Positions 56,010 to 63,953 of a stretch of DNA of 64,000 bases are shown piece after piece (within the stretch, counting starts at the first letter, position 1; each line of letters opens with the position of its first letter). Below the pieces are notes generated by a model. The model was not told where the DNA came from and did no database searches. It saw nothing but the letters and a program-made list of their open reading frames with translations. The position numbers were made by a program, and so were the translations under genes. Where the stretch lies: NCBI GenBank assembly GCA_963798655.1, contig CAWCUH010000007.1, positions 423,022 to 487,021 on the forward strand, given 5' to 3'. Origin of the DNA: CAVSMC01 sp963798655 (GTDB taxonomy: Bacteria; Pseudomonadota; Gammaproteobacteria; Burkholderiales; Casimicrobiaceae).

Positions 56010-56209
56010 GGCGAGCGTTGGCGCCGTCGTTCCCCCGGTGGAGCCCAGTGTACGGAGCGCGTCTCGACTCGCGCGTGGGACACGAGCGCCACCTCGCGTA
56101 AGAATCTGCCTACAGCAGGCGATCCGACAGCGGCGCACGGCGTGAAACGATCACGGCAGCCGCGCCTCCAACGCGAGCGACCGGGCACAATGCAGGCGAC
56201 AATACGCGA

Positions 56210-57745
56210 ATGGACGACGCCGCACGTGCCGATCCGGGGACGCAAAGCGCTTCGGCGATCACGAGCGCATCGCCTCCGCCGCCCCCGACAGTGCGCGATG
56301 CGTTTCGCCGCGTCTTTCCCGGCGTGATGGTCGCGATGTTCCTCGCGTCCGCCGACCAGACGATCCTTGCAAGCGCGCTGCCGACGATCGCGAGCCATCT
56401 TGGCGGATTCGAGTACGTGTCGTGGGTCGTCGTTGCGTACCTGCTCGCCGCCACGATCGCGGCGCCGCTGTACGGCCATCTCGGCGACCGCTTCGGCCGC
56501 AAGAACATGCTGATGGTCGCATTGAGCGTGTTCACCGTCGCCTCGATCGCCTGTGCCGCCGCGCCGACGCTGCTCGCGCTGATCGCCGCGCGCGCTTTGC
56601 AAGGCCTCGGCGGCGGAGGGCTGATGACGCTCGCGCAGGCGCTGATCGGCGAGAACGTGCCGCCGCGCGAGCGCGGGCGATTCCAGGGCTATTTCGCCGC
56701 CGTGTTCGCGCTCGCGTCGACGTCGGGGCCGATTCTCGGCGCGTACCTGACCGAGCACGTCACGTGGCGCTCGGTGTTCGCGGTCAACCTTCCGCTCGGG
56801 CTGCTCGCCGCTTATCTGGCGCATCGGATACCGTACACGGCGCCCGCGCGGCGCGCGGGCTATCGGCCCGACCTCGTCGGCACGCTGCTCTTCTGCGTAG
56901 CGACGGTCGGACTGCTGGTCACGCTGTCATCCGCCGGCCATCGGCTGCCGTTCACGTCGTGGGCGCTGTACGCGGCGATCGCCGGCGTCGCGATCCTGTA
57001 TGCCGCGCTGTACGCCTGGGAGAAGCGCAGCGAGCATCCGGTCATTCCCGTCCGGTTGCTCCAACGCGCCGACATTGCGCGGCCCGACGCCGTGGTCATC
57101 TGCTTCGCCGCGACCCTGTTCGCGACGGTGCTCTACCTTCCGCTGTACCTGCAGATCGGGCGCGGGCTCGGCATCGGCACGTCGGGCACGCTGCTGCTGC
57201 CGATCACGCTGTCGATGGTGACCGCCGCGACGCTCACCGGACGGCTGGTCTCGCTCACCGGCAAGGTGACGATCTTCCCGATCATCGGACTCACGCTCGC
57301 GAGCGCGGCGCTCGCGACGCTCGGCGCGTCGATCACCATCGCGCCAACGCCGCTGGTGCTCGCGCTGACGGCGCTCACCGGCGCCGGCCTCGGCATGGTG
57401 ATGCCGGCAATGCAGGTCGGCGTCCAGCACGCCGCCGGTCGCGAGTCGCTGGGCGCCGCGATCGGCGCGATGTCGCTCTGCCGGTCGATCGGCGGCGCGA
57501 TCGGCGTCGCGGTGATCGGCGCGATCATCTTCCTGTCGATCGGTCGCCTCGGCGGCAACGCGGGTACGGTGCTGCACCGCGTGATGCAGGCCGGTCCGTC
57601 GATCCTCGAGCAGTTGTCGAGCGCCGAGCGAACCGCCATCGCCACGCAGCTCGACCACACGTTTCGCGTCGTGTTCTTCAGCATCGCGGCGATGACCGCG
57701 ACCGGCGCGCTGATCGCGACGACCGTGCCGAAGCCGAAATTCTGA
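56210..57745 (+). CDS. MFS drug-efflux transporter, DHA2 (EmrB/QacA) type
   Basis: This 511-residue protein has about 14 membrane segments, as in the DHA2 family. Motif A is GHLGDRFGRKN, and the DHA2 motifs DQTILASALPTIA in helix 1 and GPILGAYLTEHVTWRSVF in helix 5 are present. It likely exports hydrophobic drugs or metabolites using the proton gradient. No adaptor (EmrA) gene lies next to it. The first 30 residues are a Pro/Ser-rich extension; a later start is possible. Confidence 0.9.
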   Translation: MDDAARADPGTQSASAITSASPPPPPTVRDAFRRVFPGVMVAMFLASADQTILASALPTIASHLGGFEYVSWVVVAYLLAATIAAPLYGHLGDRFGRKNMLMVALSVFTVASIACAAAPTLLALIAARALQGLGGGGLMTLAQALIGENVPPRERGRFQGYFAAVFALASTSGPILGAYLTEHVTWRSVFAVNLPLGLLAAYLAHRIPYTAPARRAGYRPDLVGTLLFCVATVGLLVTLSSAGHRLPFTSWALYAAIAGVAILYAALYAWEKRSEHPVIPVRLLQRADIARPDAVVICFAATLFATVLYLPLYLQIGRGLGIGTSGTLLLPITLSMVTAATLTGRLVSLTGKVTIFPIIGLTLASAALATLGASITIAPTPLVLALTALTGAGLGMVMPAMQVGVQHAAGRESLGAAIGAMSLCRSIGGAIGVAVIGAIIFLSIGRLGGNAGTVLHRVMQAGPSILEQLSSAERTAIATQLDHTFRVVFFSIAAMTATGALIATTVPKPKF

Positions 57746-57947
57746 GCCGGGTGGAGGCGGGCACTGAGCGGTCTTTCGCACTGCCTTTCTTGTCATCGAA
57801 GCTCGCAAGGGCTGCCCGGCTACCCGGGCGGTTGAATCTGGCGTCCCTTCGCGTAGACTGTCGTAGCGTACAAAGCGGGCGACGTAGCCGTGCACCCGGG
57901 CCGTACGCATCGCCACGCCCGGTTCAAATCCAGGAGGAGATCGCCGT

Positions 57948-59225
57948 ATGCGCAACGCCAATGCTCTGGCCCTTGCGGCCATCGTCTCGTTCGCCTGCTT
58001 CGCAAGCGCTTCGGTCCTGGCGCAGCCGAACGTGCCGAACATCGAAAAGCTGAAGCAGATGAAGGTGTCGGGCACCGACCTCAACATCCCCGTCGTGCCG
58101 CAGACGGGCAAGAACGCCGATCAGCTGCGCGAGAACTTGAAGCGCGTCAAGCTGCCGCCCGGATTCAAGATCGACCTGTATGCCGTGGTGCCCGACGCGA
58201 GGATGATCGCGGTCGCGCCGTCGACCAACATGCTGTTCGTCGGCACGCGCAAGACGACGGTATGGGCGGTCACGAATCGCAACAGCGGCGATACGGCGAC
58301 CGAGGTGAAGGAATTCGCGCCGTCGCTCAAGTTCCACAATCCCAATGCGGTGTGCTGGTCGAAGGACGGCTTCCTGTTCGTCGTCGAGAGCAACCGCGTC
58401 TACACGTTCCCGGCCGCCGAGTTCTTCTACGAGGGTCCCGATGTCGCGGTCGGCGAAGTCGTGCCGCAGGGGCAATTGATCCCGCCGGAGGAAGAGTCGT
58501 TCAATCACAGCGGACGCGTGTGCCGCATCGGCAGCGACAACAAGCTCTACATCACGCTCGGCCAGCCGTACAACGTTCAGCCGCGCGACAAGCTCGCGCT
58601 CTACACCAAGTGGGGCATCGGCGGCATCGTGCGCATGAACCGCGACGGCACCGGTCGCGAAGTGTATGCGACCGGCGTACGCAACTCGGTGGGCCTCGAC
58701 TTCAACCCGAAGGACCATACGCTTTGGTTCACCGACAACCAGACCGACGGCATGGGTGACGATATCCCCAAGGGCGAAATCAATCGCGCAACGCGAGCGG
58801 GCCAGTTCTTCGGCTATCCGTACATCGTGAGCGAGACACGCATCACGGAGTTCGGCTACGACAAGGACCCGATCCCGGCCGGCGCGGTCAATCCGCAGGT
58901 GATGACCGACGCGCACGCGGCGGATCTCGGCATGAGCTTCTATACCGGCAAGCAATTCCCGGCGAAGTATCAGGGCGGCTTCTTCTCGGCGCAGCACGGT
59001 TCGTGGAACCGCACCAAGCCGATCGGCGCGCGCGTGCTGTTCACGTCGCTCAAGCCCGACGGCACCGCCGACAAGACCGAGGTATTCGCCGACGGCTGGC
59101 TCGACGACTCGACCGGCACGTATCGCGGACGCCCGGTCGACGTGCAGATGGCCAAGGACGGCTCGCTGCTCGTCTCGGACGACTATGCGGGAGCGATCTA
59201 CCGCATTTCCTACAGCGGACCGTAA
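57948..59225 (+). CDS. secreted sorbosone/glucose dehydrogenase-like protein (PQQ type)
   Basis: This 425-residue protein has a signal peptide (LALAAIVSFACFASASVLA) and a six-bladed propeller like soluble glucose and sorbosone dehydrogenases, with LPPGFKIDLYA, the His in SFNHSGRVCRIG, GVRNSVGLDFNPK and SAQHGSWNRTKPIGA. Such enzymes oxidise sugars in the periplasm using PQQ. A cytochrome c gene 88 bases downstream is a plausible electron acceptor. AGGAGGAG precedes the ATG. PQQ synthesis genes are not in the window. Confidence 0.87.
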   Translation: MRNANALALAAIVSFACFASASVLAQPNVPNIEKLKQMKVSGTDLNIPVVPQTGKNADQLRENLKRVKLPPGFKIDLYAVVPDARMIAVAPSTNMLFVGTRKTTVWAVTNRNSGDTATEVKEFAPSLKFHNPNAVCWSKDGFLFVVESNRVYTFPAAEFFYEGPDVAVGEVVPQGQLIPPEEESFNHSGRVCRIGSDNKLYITLGQPYNVQPRDKLALYTKWGIGGIVRMNRDGTGREVYATGVRNSVGLDFNPKDHTLWFTDNQTDGMGDDIPKGEINRATRAGQFFGYPYIVSETRITEFGYDKDPIPAGAVNPQVMTDAHAADLGMSFYTGKQFPAKYQGGFFSAQHGSWNRTKPIGARVLFTSLKPDGTADKTEVFADGWLDDSTGTYRGRPVDVQMAKDGSLLVSDDYAGAIYRISYSGP

Positions 59226-59313
59226 GTCGTTGCGCCGAGCAAGCGTCGCCGAGCTATGCAGATCCGGGAGAAGCGGCCGCGCCGCTTCTCCCGGAGTCGG
59301 CACACGGGCTGAA

Positions 59314-59697
59314 ATGAGGCAACGCTGTTGGCTGAACCCCGCGTCGTGGTCACGTCGCTGTTCGATCGCTTCACTGCGAAGCGCGCTGCTCGCATCGCTG
59401 TGCGCCGGCCTGTCGGCGACGTCCGGCGTCGCGGGCGCGGACGCCGCTGCCGGCAAGGCGAAGGCGCAGATGTGCAGCGTATGCCATGGCGCGAACGGCA
59501 TCAGCACGCTGCCCGACGCGCCGAACCTGGCGGGTCAGCCGGAGATCTACCTCGTCAACCAGCTGCGCGCGTATCGCAGCGGCGAACGCCGCCACGAGGT
59601 GATGAGCGTCGTTGCGAAGCCGCTCAGCGACGACGACATCGCGAGCCTCGCCGCCTGGTTCTCCTCGATTCGCATCGAAGCGAAGCCGGCGAATTGA
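59314..59697 (+). CDS. periplasmic monoheme cytochrome c
   Basis: This 127-residue class I cytochrome has a signal peptide (ALLASLCAGLSATSGVAGA) and one heme site CSVCH near residue 54, then GISTLPDAPNLAGQPEIYL and a distal Met in HEVMSVVAKPL. It resembles half of a cytochrome c4. Placement after the sugar dehydrogenase suggests it takes that enzyme's electrons. It is the last gene before the tRNA remnant. Confidence 0.87.
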   Translation: MRQRCWLNPASWSRRCSIASLRSALLASLCAGLSATSGVAGADAAAGKAKAQMCSVCHGANGISTLPDAPNLAGQPEIYLVNQLRAYRSGERRHEVMSVVAKPLSDDDIASLAAWFSSIRIEAKPAN

Positions 59698-59738
59698 ACG
59701 CGCGAGCGGCGCGCGCTTGCGACGCGGACATCAGACGT

Positions 59739-59761
59739 TGGTGCCGGCACCAGGGATCGAA
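59739..59761 (-). other. 3'-end fragment of a tRNA gene, probable att site
   Basis: Read on the minus strand, TTCGATC is a T-loop, CCTGG the 3' T-stem strand, TGCCGGC the acceptor strand, then A and CCA. The bases before it (CGCAC) cannot pair with CCTGG, so the tRNA is cut at the T-loop. A GCCGGCA acceptor resembles some tRNA-Thr genes. Integrases commonly copy this part of tRNA genes, so I read it as the distal att copy of an island lying at higher coordinates. TGGTGCCGGCACCA is also a palindrome and could be chance. Confidence 0.55.
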
Positions 59762-59869
59762 GTGCGGGGCGTCGCACCTTTCCATCGTTACAAATACCCC
59801 CGTTGTTACCCCCGACCACTGCGCGATTCCTACCGCCGAAAGCCTTCGATCGCTTCCCTACGCGAGTAC

Positions 59870-60275
59870 GCGCGGTTCTTGGATCTTCAACCACGCCGCC
59901 CGGCGTCCGGCCTGGTACGGCGAATCCGCGCGCTTCGCGACGATGCCCTCAAGGTCGAGCGCGAAGGTCTGCTGAAATAGCGCCGTGCGCCTCGAGATGG
60001 CGCACCGCGCCGATAATCGGCGCATCACGCACGACGCGATAGAGCTCTTTTTTCGCTCCACGAGCGGCCGTTCGCGGAGATCCCATCGTCGACCGCCAGC
60101 GCGTCGAACGGGCACAGCGTCGCCGGCGTTGTCGCGGCTGCGGATTCGATAAGCGCGAGCCGGCAGGTCATTGCACGCCGGCGCACCGCCTCGAAGTCGG
60201 GATGTCCGCGCTCGTCCGGCACAACGCGACCAAGGCGAACTCGCGCGCCTTGCTTGATCTCGTCGAGAAGAGGTG
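59870..60275 (-). pseudogene. decayed ATP-dependent DNA ligase fragment
   Basis: One frame gives GHPDFEAVRRRA and TPATLCPFDALAVDD. Another, closer to 59870, gives DLRERPLVERK and LDLEGIVAKRADSPYQAGRR with WLKI. In this order they match the middle and end of the adenylation domain of LigD-type ATP-dependent ligases. The catalytic Lys motif upstream and the OB domain downstream are missing, and a frameshift separates the two parts. It is a relic, next to the tRNA fragment. Confidence 0.65.
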
Positions 60276-60335
60276 ATGGATCGGCGCGTCCAGTTGACCT
60301 CTGGGTTCGGGTGCAACCACATTTGTTTGCGCTGA

Positions 60336-60560
60336 CTAGGAAATGGAAACGACAGGCGTTGCTCCACACGCATTGCATTTGGCGGAACTAACAGTCGGTC
60401 CAATTGGCCCTTCCGCACCCCAAGTCACGGTGAAATGTGCAAAGGGCTTGCCGGCTTGCCAAGAGCCACCGTATGCCGAGCCGTGCTGGACAATCTTTAC
60501 AGATTCAGTGGCGCCACAAGAGCACGTGAGCGTATGGGTTGCATCATCAATGACTCCCAC
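60336..60560 (-). CDS. small protein with two Cys motifs (zinc-ribbon-like)
   Basis: This 74-residue protein has CSCGATES near the start and CNACGATP near the end, two Cys pairs that could hold one zinc, framing a Gly-rich stretch with FAHFTVTWG. I start at the GTG at 60560, which follows GGGAG at six bases. The family is not recognised. Composition is less GC-rich than the chromosome to the left, which fits acquired DNA. Confidence 0.5.
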   Translation of the reverse strand: MGVIDDATHTLTCSCGATESVKIVQHGSAYGGSWQAGKPFAHFTVTWGAEGPIGPTVSSAKCNACGATPVVSIS

Positions 60561-60883
60561 GAATCTCTCCCTTTTGCATAGCAACAATTAGCCGGCCCCC
60601 TGGGTCCGGCAATTCGCAATAACGCGGAAAGAACTTCGCGCGCCTCGACCCTTATTCTGGCGCGAGTGTATGCCTCCTGGGTCCGCCAAACAAATGTGCG
60701 GACAGGCGGAATCGGCCCTTCGCGCGTGGCAGCAGAGCGAACGGGGCAGATGCCTCGTTCCGACAGGCAATATTACCCGGTCACATCGAGCCACTCGCCA
60801 ATGCCGTTGACGGCGATGCAACTCGCTTCTTTGCGAGGTGGTCGACGTAATGACGAATGCGCGACGGGGCCAGCCAATTCCGT
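60561..60883. other. 323-base gap with no recognised gene
   Basis: Open frames here on either strand lack protein-like composition or ribosome sites. I see no RNA gene, repeat or convincing promoter. Confidence 0.5.
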
Positions 60884-61147
60884 TCAATGCACATCGATGA
60901 ACTCGACGTGAAATGCCACCGGCAGCGTGCCCGGCTCCGGGGGGAAGTCGAAATGACCGGCTACGCGAAGCCGACGCCCGATCTGTAGCGTATGGCGCGA
61001 TCCCGACCATGTCGACTTCGGTAGCACTACTCGCTCGATCTTGTCGTCCGTCTCGAGCAGCACGATGGGCGAAGGATGCAGCGGACTATCCTGCGTCGTT
61101 TCGTCAAAGTCGGCGATCGTGCCGACGAATTGGAAGTAAAGCGGCAC
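60884..61147 (-). CDS. small hypothetical protein of the island
   Basis: This 87-residue frame begins with a GTG at 61147 after GGTTGAG and reads PLYFQFVGTIADFDETTQDS, then IVLLETDDKIERVVLPKSTW and RLRVAGHFDFPPEPGTL. The alternating pattern suggests an all-beta fold. The open frame reaches to 61483, but the extra part has no protein character. It follows the next small gene by five bases, so both are likely co-transcribed with the FRG gene. Function unknown. Confidence 0.5.
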   Translation of the reverse strand: MPLYFQFVGTIADFDETTQDSPLHPSPIVLLETDDKIERVVLPKSTWSGSRHTLQIGRRLRVAGHFDFPPEPGTLPVAFHVEFIDVH

Positions 61148-61152
61148 GACGC

Positions 61153-61389
61153 TCAACCTCGGGAGCGGACGGGCGTCCCGGCGACCTCGGTTAGCAATCC
61201 CAACGCATTCCGCAGCCCGCCGATGTTCCGTTTCCGCGCTAAGTAGACCGCATAGCGTTCCAGGAAGACACAGCAGAGCCACCGCTCGCGCTTGTCCAAG
61301 GCGTTGGCGCGGTGGGGATGCACGAGTAGCTCCGGTCCGTCGAGGGGCGTCGGCTTGAAGCGCGGTGGTCCGGCGGGCGTGGAGAACAT
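61153..61389 (-). CDS. small hypothetical protein, intact copy of a duplicated gene
   Basis: This 78-residue protein carries ALDKRERWLCCVFLERYAVY and RNIGGLRNALGLLTEVAG. A second, broken copy of the same region is found at 62532-62691. The family is unknown, and the pattern is helical. The start at 61389 is an ATG without a clear ribosome site, so the N-terminus is uncertain. It lies downstream of the FRG gene on the same strand. Confidence 0.55.
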   Translation of the reverse strand: MFSTPAGPPRFKPTPLDGPELLVHPHRANALDKRERWLCCVFLERYAVYLARKRNIGGLRNALGLLTEVAGTPVRSRG

Positions 61390-61479
61390 GCGTCGACAAT
61401 GCCACTGCGGCGGTGATGCGAGCAAGCGCTATCGCCGGAGATCGTGCGATCACGACCGCCCCTCGCAACAGCCACTCGC

Positions 61480-62178
61480 TCATCGCCCCCCGCCTGAGCC
61501 GCGAACGCTGCCGGTTAGGGTTGTGTGGGCATCGTCGACGACATCGCGTGCCAGTGCATCGATGCCGGGAAACATGAACGACGCTCTGAGCCCGAATTTC
61601 CGGAGTCGCCAGCGCATTTCTTCTTTGAAGCCGAACGGAATCGTGTACTTCACGATGTGATCCTCGGGCATCGGTCTTTCCGGACTTGGGTGGATCGTAA
61701 GGGCGCCTTCTTGATTGACATATCGCGCGCTAGTATGCGGCGGTCGCACGGCCAGGATCGCTCCGTAAGTCAGGGGATCGCTAGTCTCCGTGTGACTTAT
61801 CCAGTCCGGCTGAACATGCTGATACACGGCGCAATCGTTTTCAGGACTCGGGCAAACCGCGAAATAGAGCGCCACCAGGGGATTTGTCGTCCAATCGAGC
61901 AACCGCGTTGGGAGGCCGTGATGTTGAGCTAAGCACAACCACTGCAATTTCGTTTCCGGAACGCGATCCAGATAAGGAAGCGCGCGGCGTTGAAATTCTT
62001 CAAGTATGGTTTCTTCGAAAGCTCTGAGACGACCAGCGCTGTTTGCCGCCACCCTGCCGAGCGACGTCACCAGCGGATAAGCGGAATCCGACACGCCGCG
62101 AAACAGCATCGTGTGGGTGTCCCAGAATGGTTTATCTAGGAACTCAGTGATCGAGGATACTGTTTCGTGCCTCAGCAC
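61480..62178 (-). CDS. FRG-domain protein
   Basis: This 232-residue protein has the FRG domain signature: MLFRGVSDSAYPLVTSLGR near residue 24, then WLCLAQHHGLPTRLLDWT and PLVALYFAV. Its biochemical activity is not established. FRG genes are frequent on mobile and defence-rich DNA, which fits the place. It starts 12 bases after the small membrane gene. No toxin, nuclease or methylase partner is visible, so a defence role is only a possibility. Confidence 0.82.
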   Translation of the reverse strand: MLRHETVSSITEFLDKPFWDTHTMLFRGVSDSAYPLVTSLGRVAANSAGRLRAFEETILEEFQRRALPYLDRVPETKLQWLCLAQHHGLPTRLLDWTTNPLVALYFAVCPSPENDCAVYQHVQPDWISHTETSDPLTYGAILAVRPPHTSARYVNQEGALTIHPSPERPMPEDHIVKYTIPFGFKEEMRWRLRKFGLRASFMFPGIDALARDVVDDAHTTLTGSVRGSGGGR

Positions 62179-62190
62179 GGCCCTACCCCC

Positions 62191-62532
62191 TCAGGTGCGG
62201 TTGAAACCCGTCATGAATGGCGTTTTTCGCCACCCGCCGGCAGCGCACACGCCGCCCAGGGCATCCACATAATGCGCGCGTGAGCTCTCATGCCGCCTCT
62301 GATCATGCGAGACGCGTGGATCACGGTTATCGGAGTGCTCGCTATGTAGCAATAGCCGGTTCCCGGCAAGGAACAGAGCGATCCATCCCGGAGCGTCCTC
62401 GAGCAATTCTCCAAATGAGCAGAACGCGCCGCAAAAAGCGCTGCCGAGCGCTCGGCTGACGATCAGTACGACGCAAATAGAGCCGACAAATCCGCCAAGC
62501 AGGTATCTGACGAGGTAACCGTTGCACGTCAT
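62191..62532 (-). CDS. small membrane protein
   Basis: This 113-residue protein has one strong hydrophobic segment, YLLGGFVGSICVVLIVSRALG, near residue 9, a second weaker one (PGWIALFLAGNRLLL), then a polar, His-rich tail. The ATG shares a base with the stop of the upstream broken gene (TAATG), a sign the two were once translated together. The FRG gene follows after 12 bases. The family is not recognised. Confidence 0.5.
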   Translation of the reverse strand: MTCNGYLVRYLLGGFVGSICVVLIVSRALGSAFCGAFCSFGELLEDAPGWIALFLAGNRLLLHSEHSDNRDPRVSHDQRRHESSRAHYVDALGGVCAAGGWRKTPFMTGFNRT

Positions 62533-62691
62533 TAGACGCCCGGCGACGGATCGCGCGCAAGCTCGCCGAGCAAGCCGAGCGCGTTGCGCAGCTCGTCGAT
62601 GCGTTGGCAGCGCGCACACCAGACGACCTAACGTTCGAGGAATACGCACAGCAGCTTGCGTTCGGACGCGCCGAGGTCCAAGGCAGCGTTG
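62532..62691 (-). pseudogene. broken second copy of the 61153 gene, cut by IS3 element
   Basis: One minus-strand frame reads NAALDLGASERKLLCVFLER, then a TAG stop (62630-62628), then VVWCARCQRIDELRNALGLL and GELARDPSPGV before TAA. This parallels the protein at 61153-61389 (LDKRERWLCCVFLERY and LRNALGLLTEVAG). The 5' end is removed by the IS end at 62692. It keeps the TAATG junction with the membrane gene. Confidence 0.65.
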
Positions 62692-62730
62692 TGAACCGTC
62701 CCGGGAATCGCGGAGGCTCCGTCATGTGAG

Positions 62731-63630
62731 TTACGCCGCCATGGGTAACCCGGGAAGTTGCTCGTAGTAGTGTGCCTCAGCCTCGGCCGGCGGAATGTTG
62801 CCGATCGGTTCCAGAAGCCGATGATGATTGAACCAGTTTACCCACTCGAGTGTGGCCAATTCCACCGCCGCCAGATTGGGCCAACGCCGGCGATGGATGA
62901 TCTCCGCCTTGTAGAGCCCGTTGATCGTTTCGGCCAGCGCGTTATCGTAGGAATCGCCCACGCTGCCCACCGAGGGCTCGATCCCGGCTTCGGCCAACCG
63001 CTCGGTGTAGCGAATACTCGTGTATTGACTGCCGCGGTCCGAGTGCGCCACCAAGCGGTTTCCCGTTCGCGGACGCCGTTCGTACAAGGCTTGCTCCAGC
63101 GCGTCCAGCACGAAGTCCGTGTGCGAAGTCGAAGAGGCGCGCCAGCCGACGATACGCCGCGCGAACACGTCGATGATGAAGGCGACGTAGACGAAGCCTT
63201 GCCAAGTCGATACGTAGGTGAAATCGGATACCCACAACTCGTTCGGCCGCGTCGCCTTGAACTGACGATTGACATGGTCCAGCGGACACGCTGCCGTTGG
63301 ATTGGCAATGGTGGTGCGCACCGCTTTGCCCCGGATGACACCCTGCAGACCAAGTCGTGCCATCAGCCGCTCGACCGTGCAGCGTGCCACGTCGAAGTCT
63401 TCGCGCAGCAGTTGACGCCAGACCTTGCGTACCCCGTACACCCCGAAGTTCTCGCGATGCACGCGCTCCACTTCTGGAGTCAACGCGGCGTCGCGCTTGG
63501 CGCGGTCGCTGCGCAGGTCCGGATTGCGACGACGAGCCGCATGCGCAAAATACGTCGACGGGGCGATCGGCAACACCTTGCAGATCGACTCGACCCCGAA
63601 GCGGCCGCGATGCTGATCAATGAAGTCCAT
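62731..63630 (-). CDS. IS3-family transposase OrfB (DDE integrase)
   Basis: This 299-residue catalytic part has an HTH-like region (YGVRKVWRQLL) and an rve integrase domain with the DDE residues in WVSDFTYV, HSDRGSQYTS and NALAETINGLYKAE. The last two show the spacing usual for IS3. Its ATG at 63630 overlaps the orfA stop (TGATG); in IS3 elements a ribosomal frameshift usually fuses OrfA and OrfB. The frame is intact, so the element may be active. Confidence 0.93.
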   Translation of the reverse strand: MDFIDQHRGRFGVESICKVLPIAPSTYFAHAARRRNPDLRSDRAKRDAALTPEVERVHRENFGVYGVRKVWRQLLREDFDVARCTVERLMARLGLQGVIRGKAVRTTIANPTAACPLDHVNRQFKATRPNELWVSDFTYVSTWQGFVYVAFIIDVFARRIVGWRASSTSHTDFVLDALEQALYERRPRTGNRLVAHSDRGSQYTSIRYTERLAEAGIEPSVGSVGDSYDNALAETINGLYKAEIIHRRRWPNLAAVELATLEWVNWFNHHRLLEPIGNIPPAEAEAHYYEQLPGLPMAA

Positions 63631-63953
63631 CAGGACTTCGTGCGGCGGTCGAGCTCCGCCTGGGCGAAAAACGCGCTCGCCACCTTGAGGATTTCGTTGG
63701 CTTTGCGCAACTCGCGGTTCTCACGCTCCAGTTGCGCGATCCGCTCCGCATCGGAAGACGTCACGCCAGCTCGCTTGCCTTTGTCAATCTCGGCCTGCCG
63801 AACCCAGCGCCGTAGGGTCTCCGTGGTGCAGCCCAACTTCGCGGCGACCGATTTGATTGCTGCCCACTGCGAACCATGCTCGGCGCTGCTCTCCAAAACC
63901 ATCCGGATCGCCCGTTCCCGTATCTCAGGTGAAAACTTCGAAGGTCTGCTCAT
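63630..63953 (-). CDS. IS3-family transposase OrfA
   Basis: This 107-residue DNA-binding part starts MSRPSKFSPEIRERAIRMV with an HTH (AAKLGCTTETLRRWVRQ) and ends in a leucine-zipper-like coil (IAQLERENRELRKANEILK), the standard OrfA layout. It begins 21 bases inside the right terminal repeat. It is intact. Confidence 0.93.
   Translation of the reverse strand: MSRPSKFSPEIRERAIRMVLESSAEHGSQWAAIKSVAAKLGCTTETLRRWVRQAEIDKGKRAGVTSSDAERIAQLERENRELRKANEILKVASAFFAQAELDRRTKS

Noticed and set aside
57890..57935. GGTTCAAATCC resembling a tRNA T-arm before the sugar dehydrogenase
   Set aside because: The flanking bases do not form a T-stem or acceptor with CCA, and no cloverleaf can be drawn.
60588..61010. 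A 140-codon minus-strand open frame
   Set aside because: It overlaps the better-supported small gene at 60884 and has no protein-like pattern or ribosome site.
61480..62178. Calling the FRG gene region a complete anti-phage system
   Set aside because: No effector, sensor or modification gene with a known defence role is visible, so it is kept as a hypothesis only.
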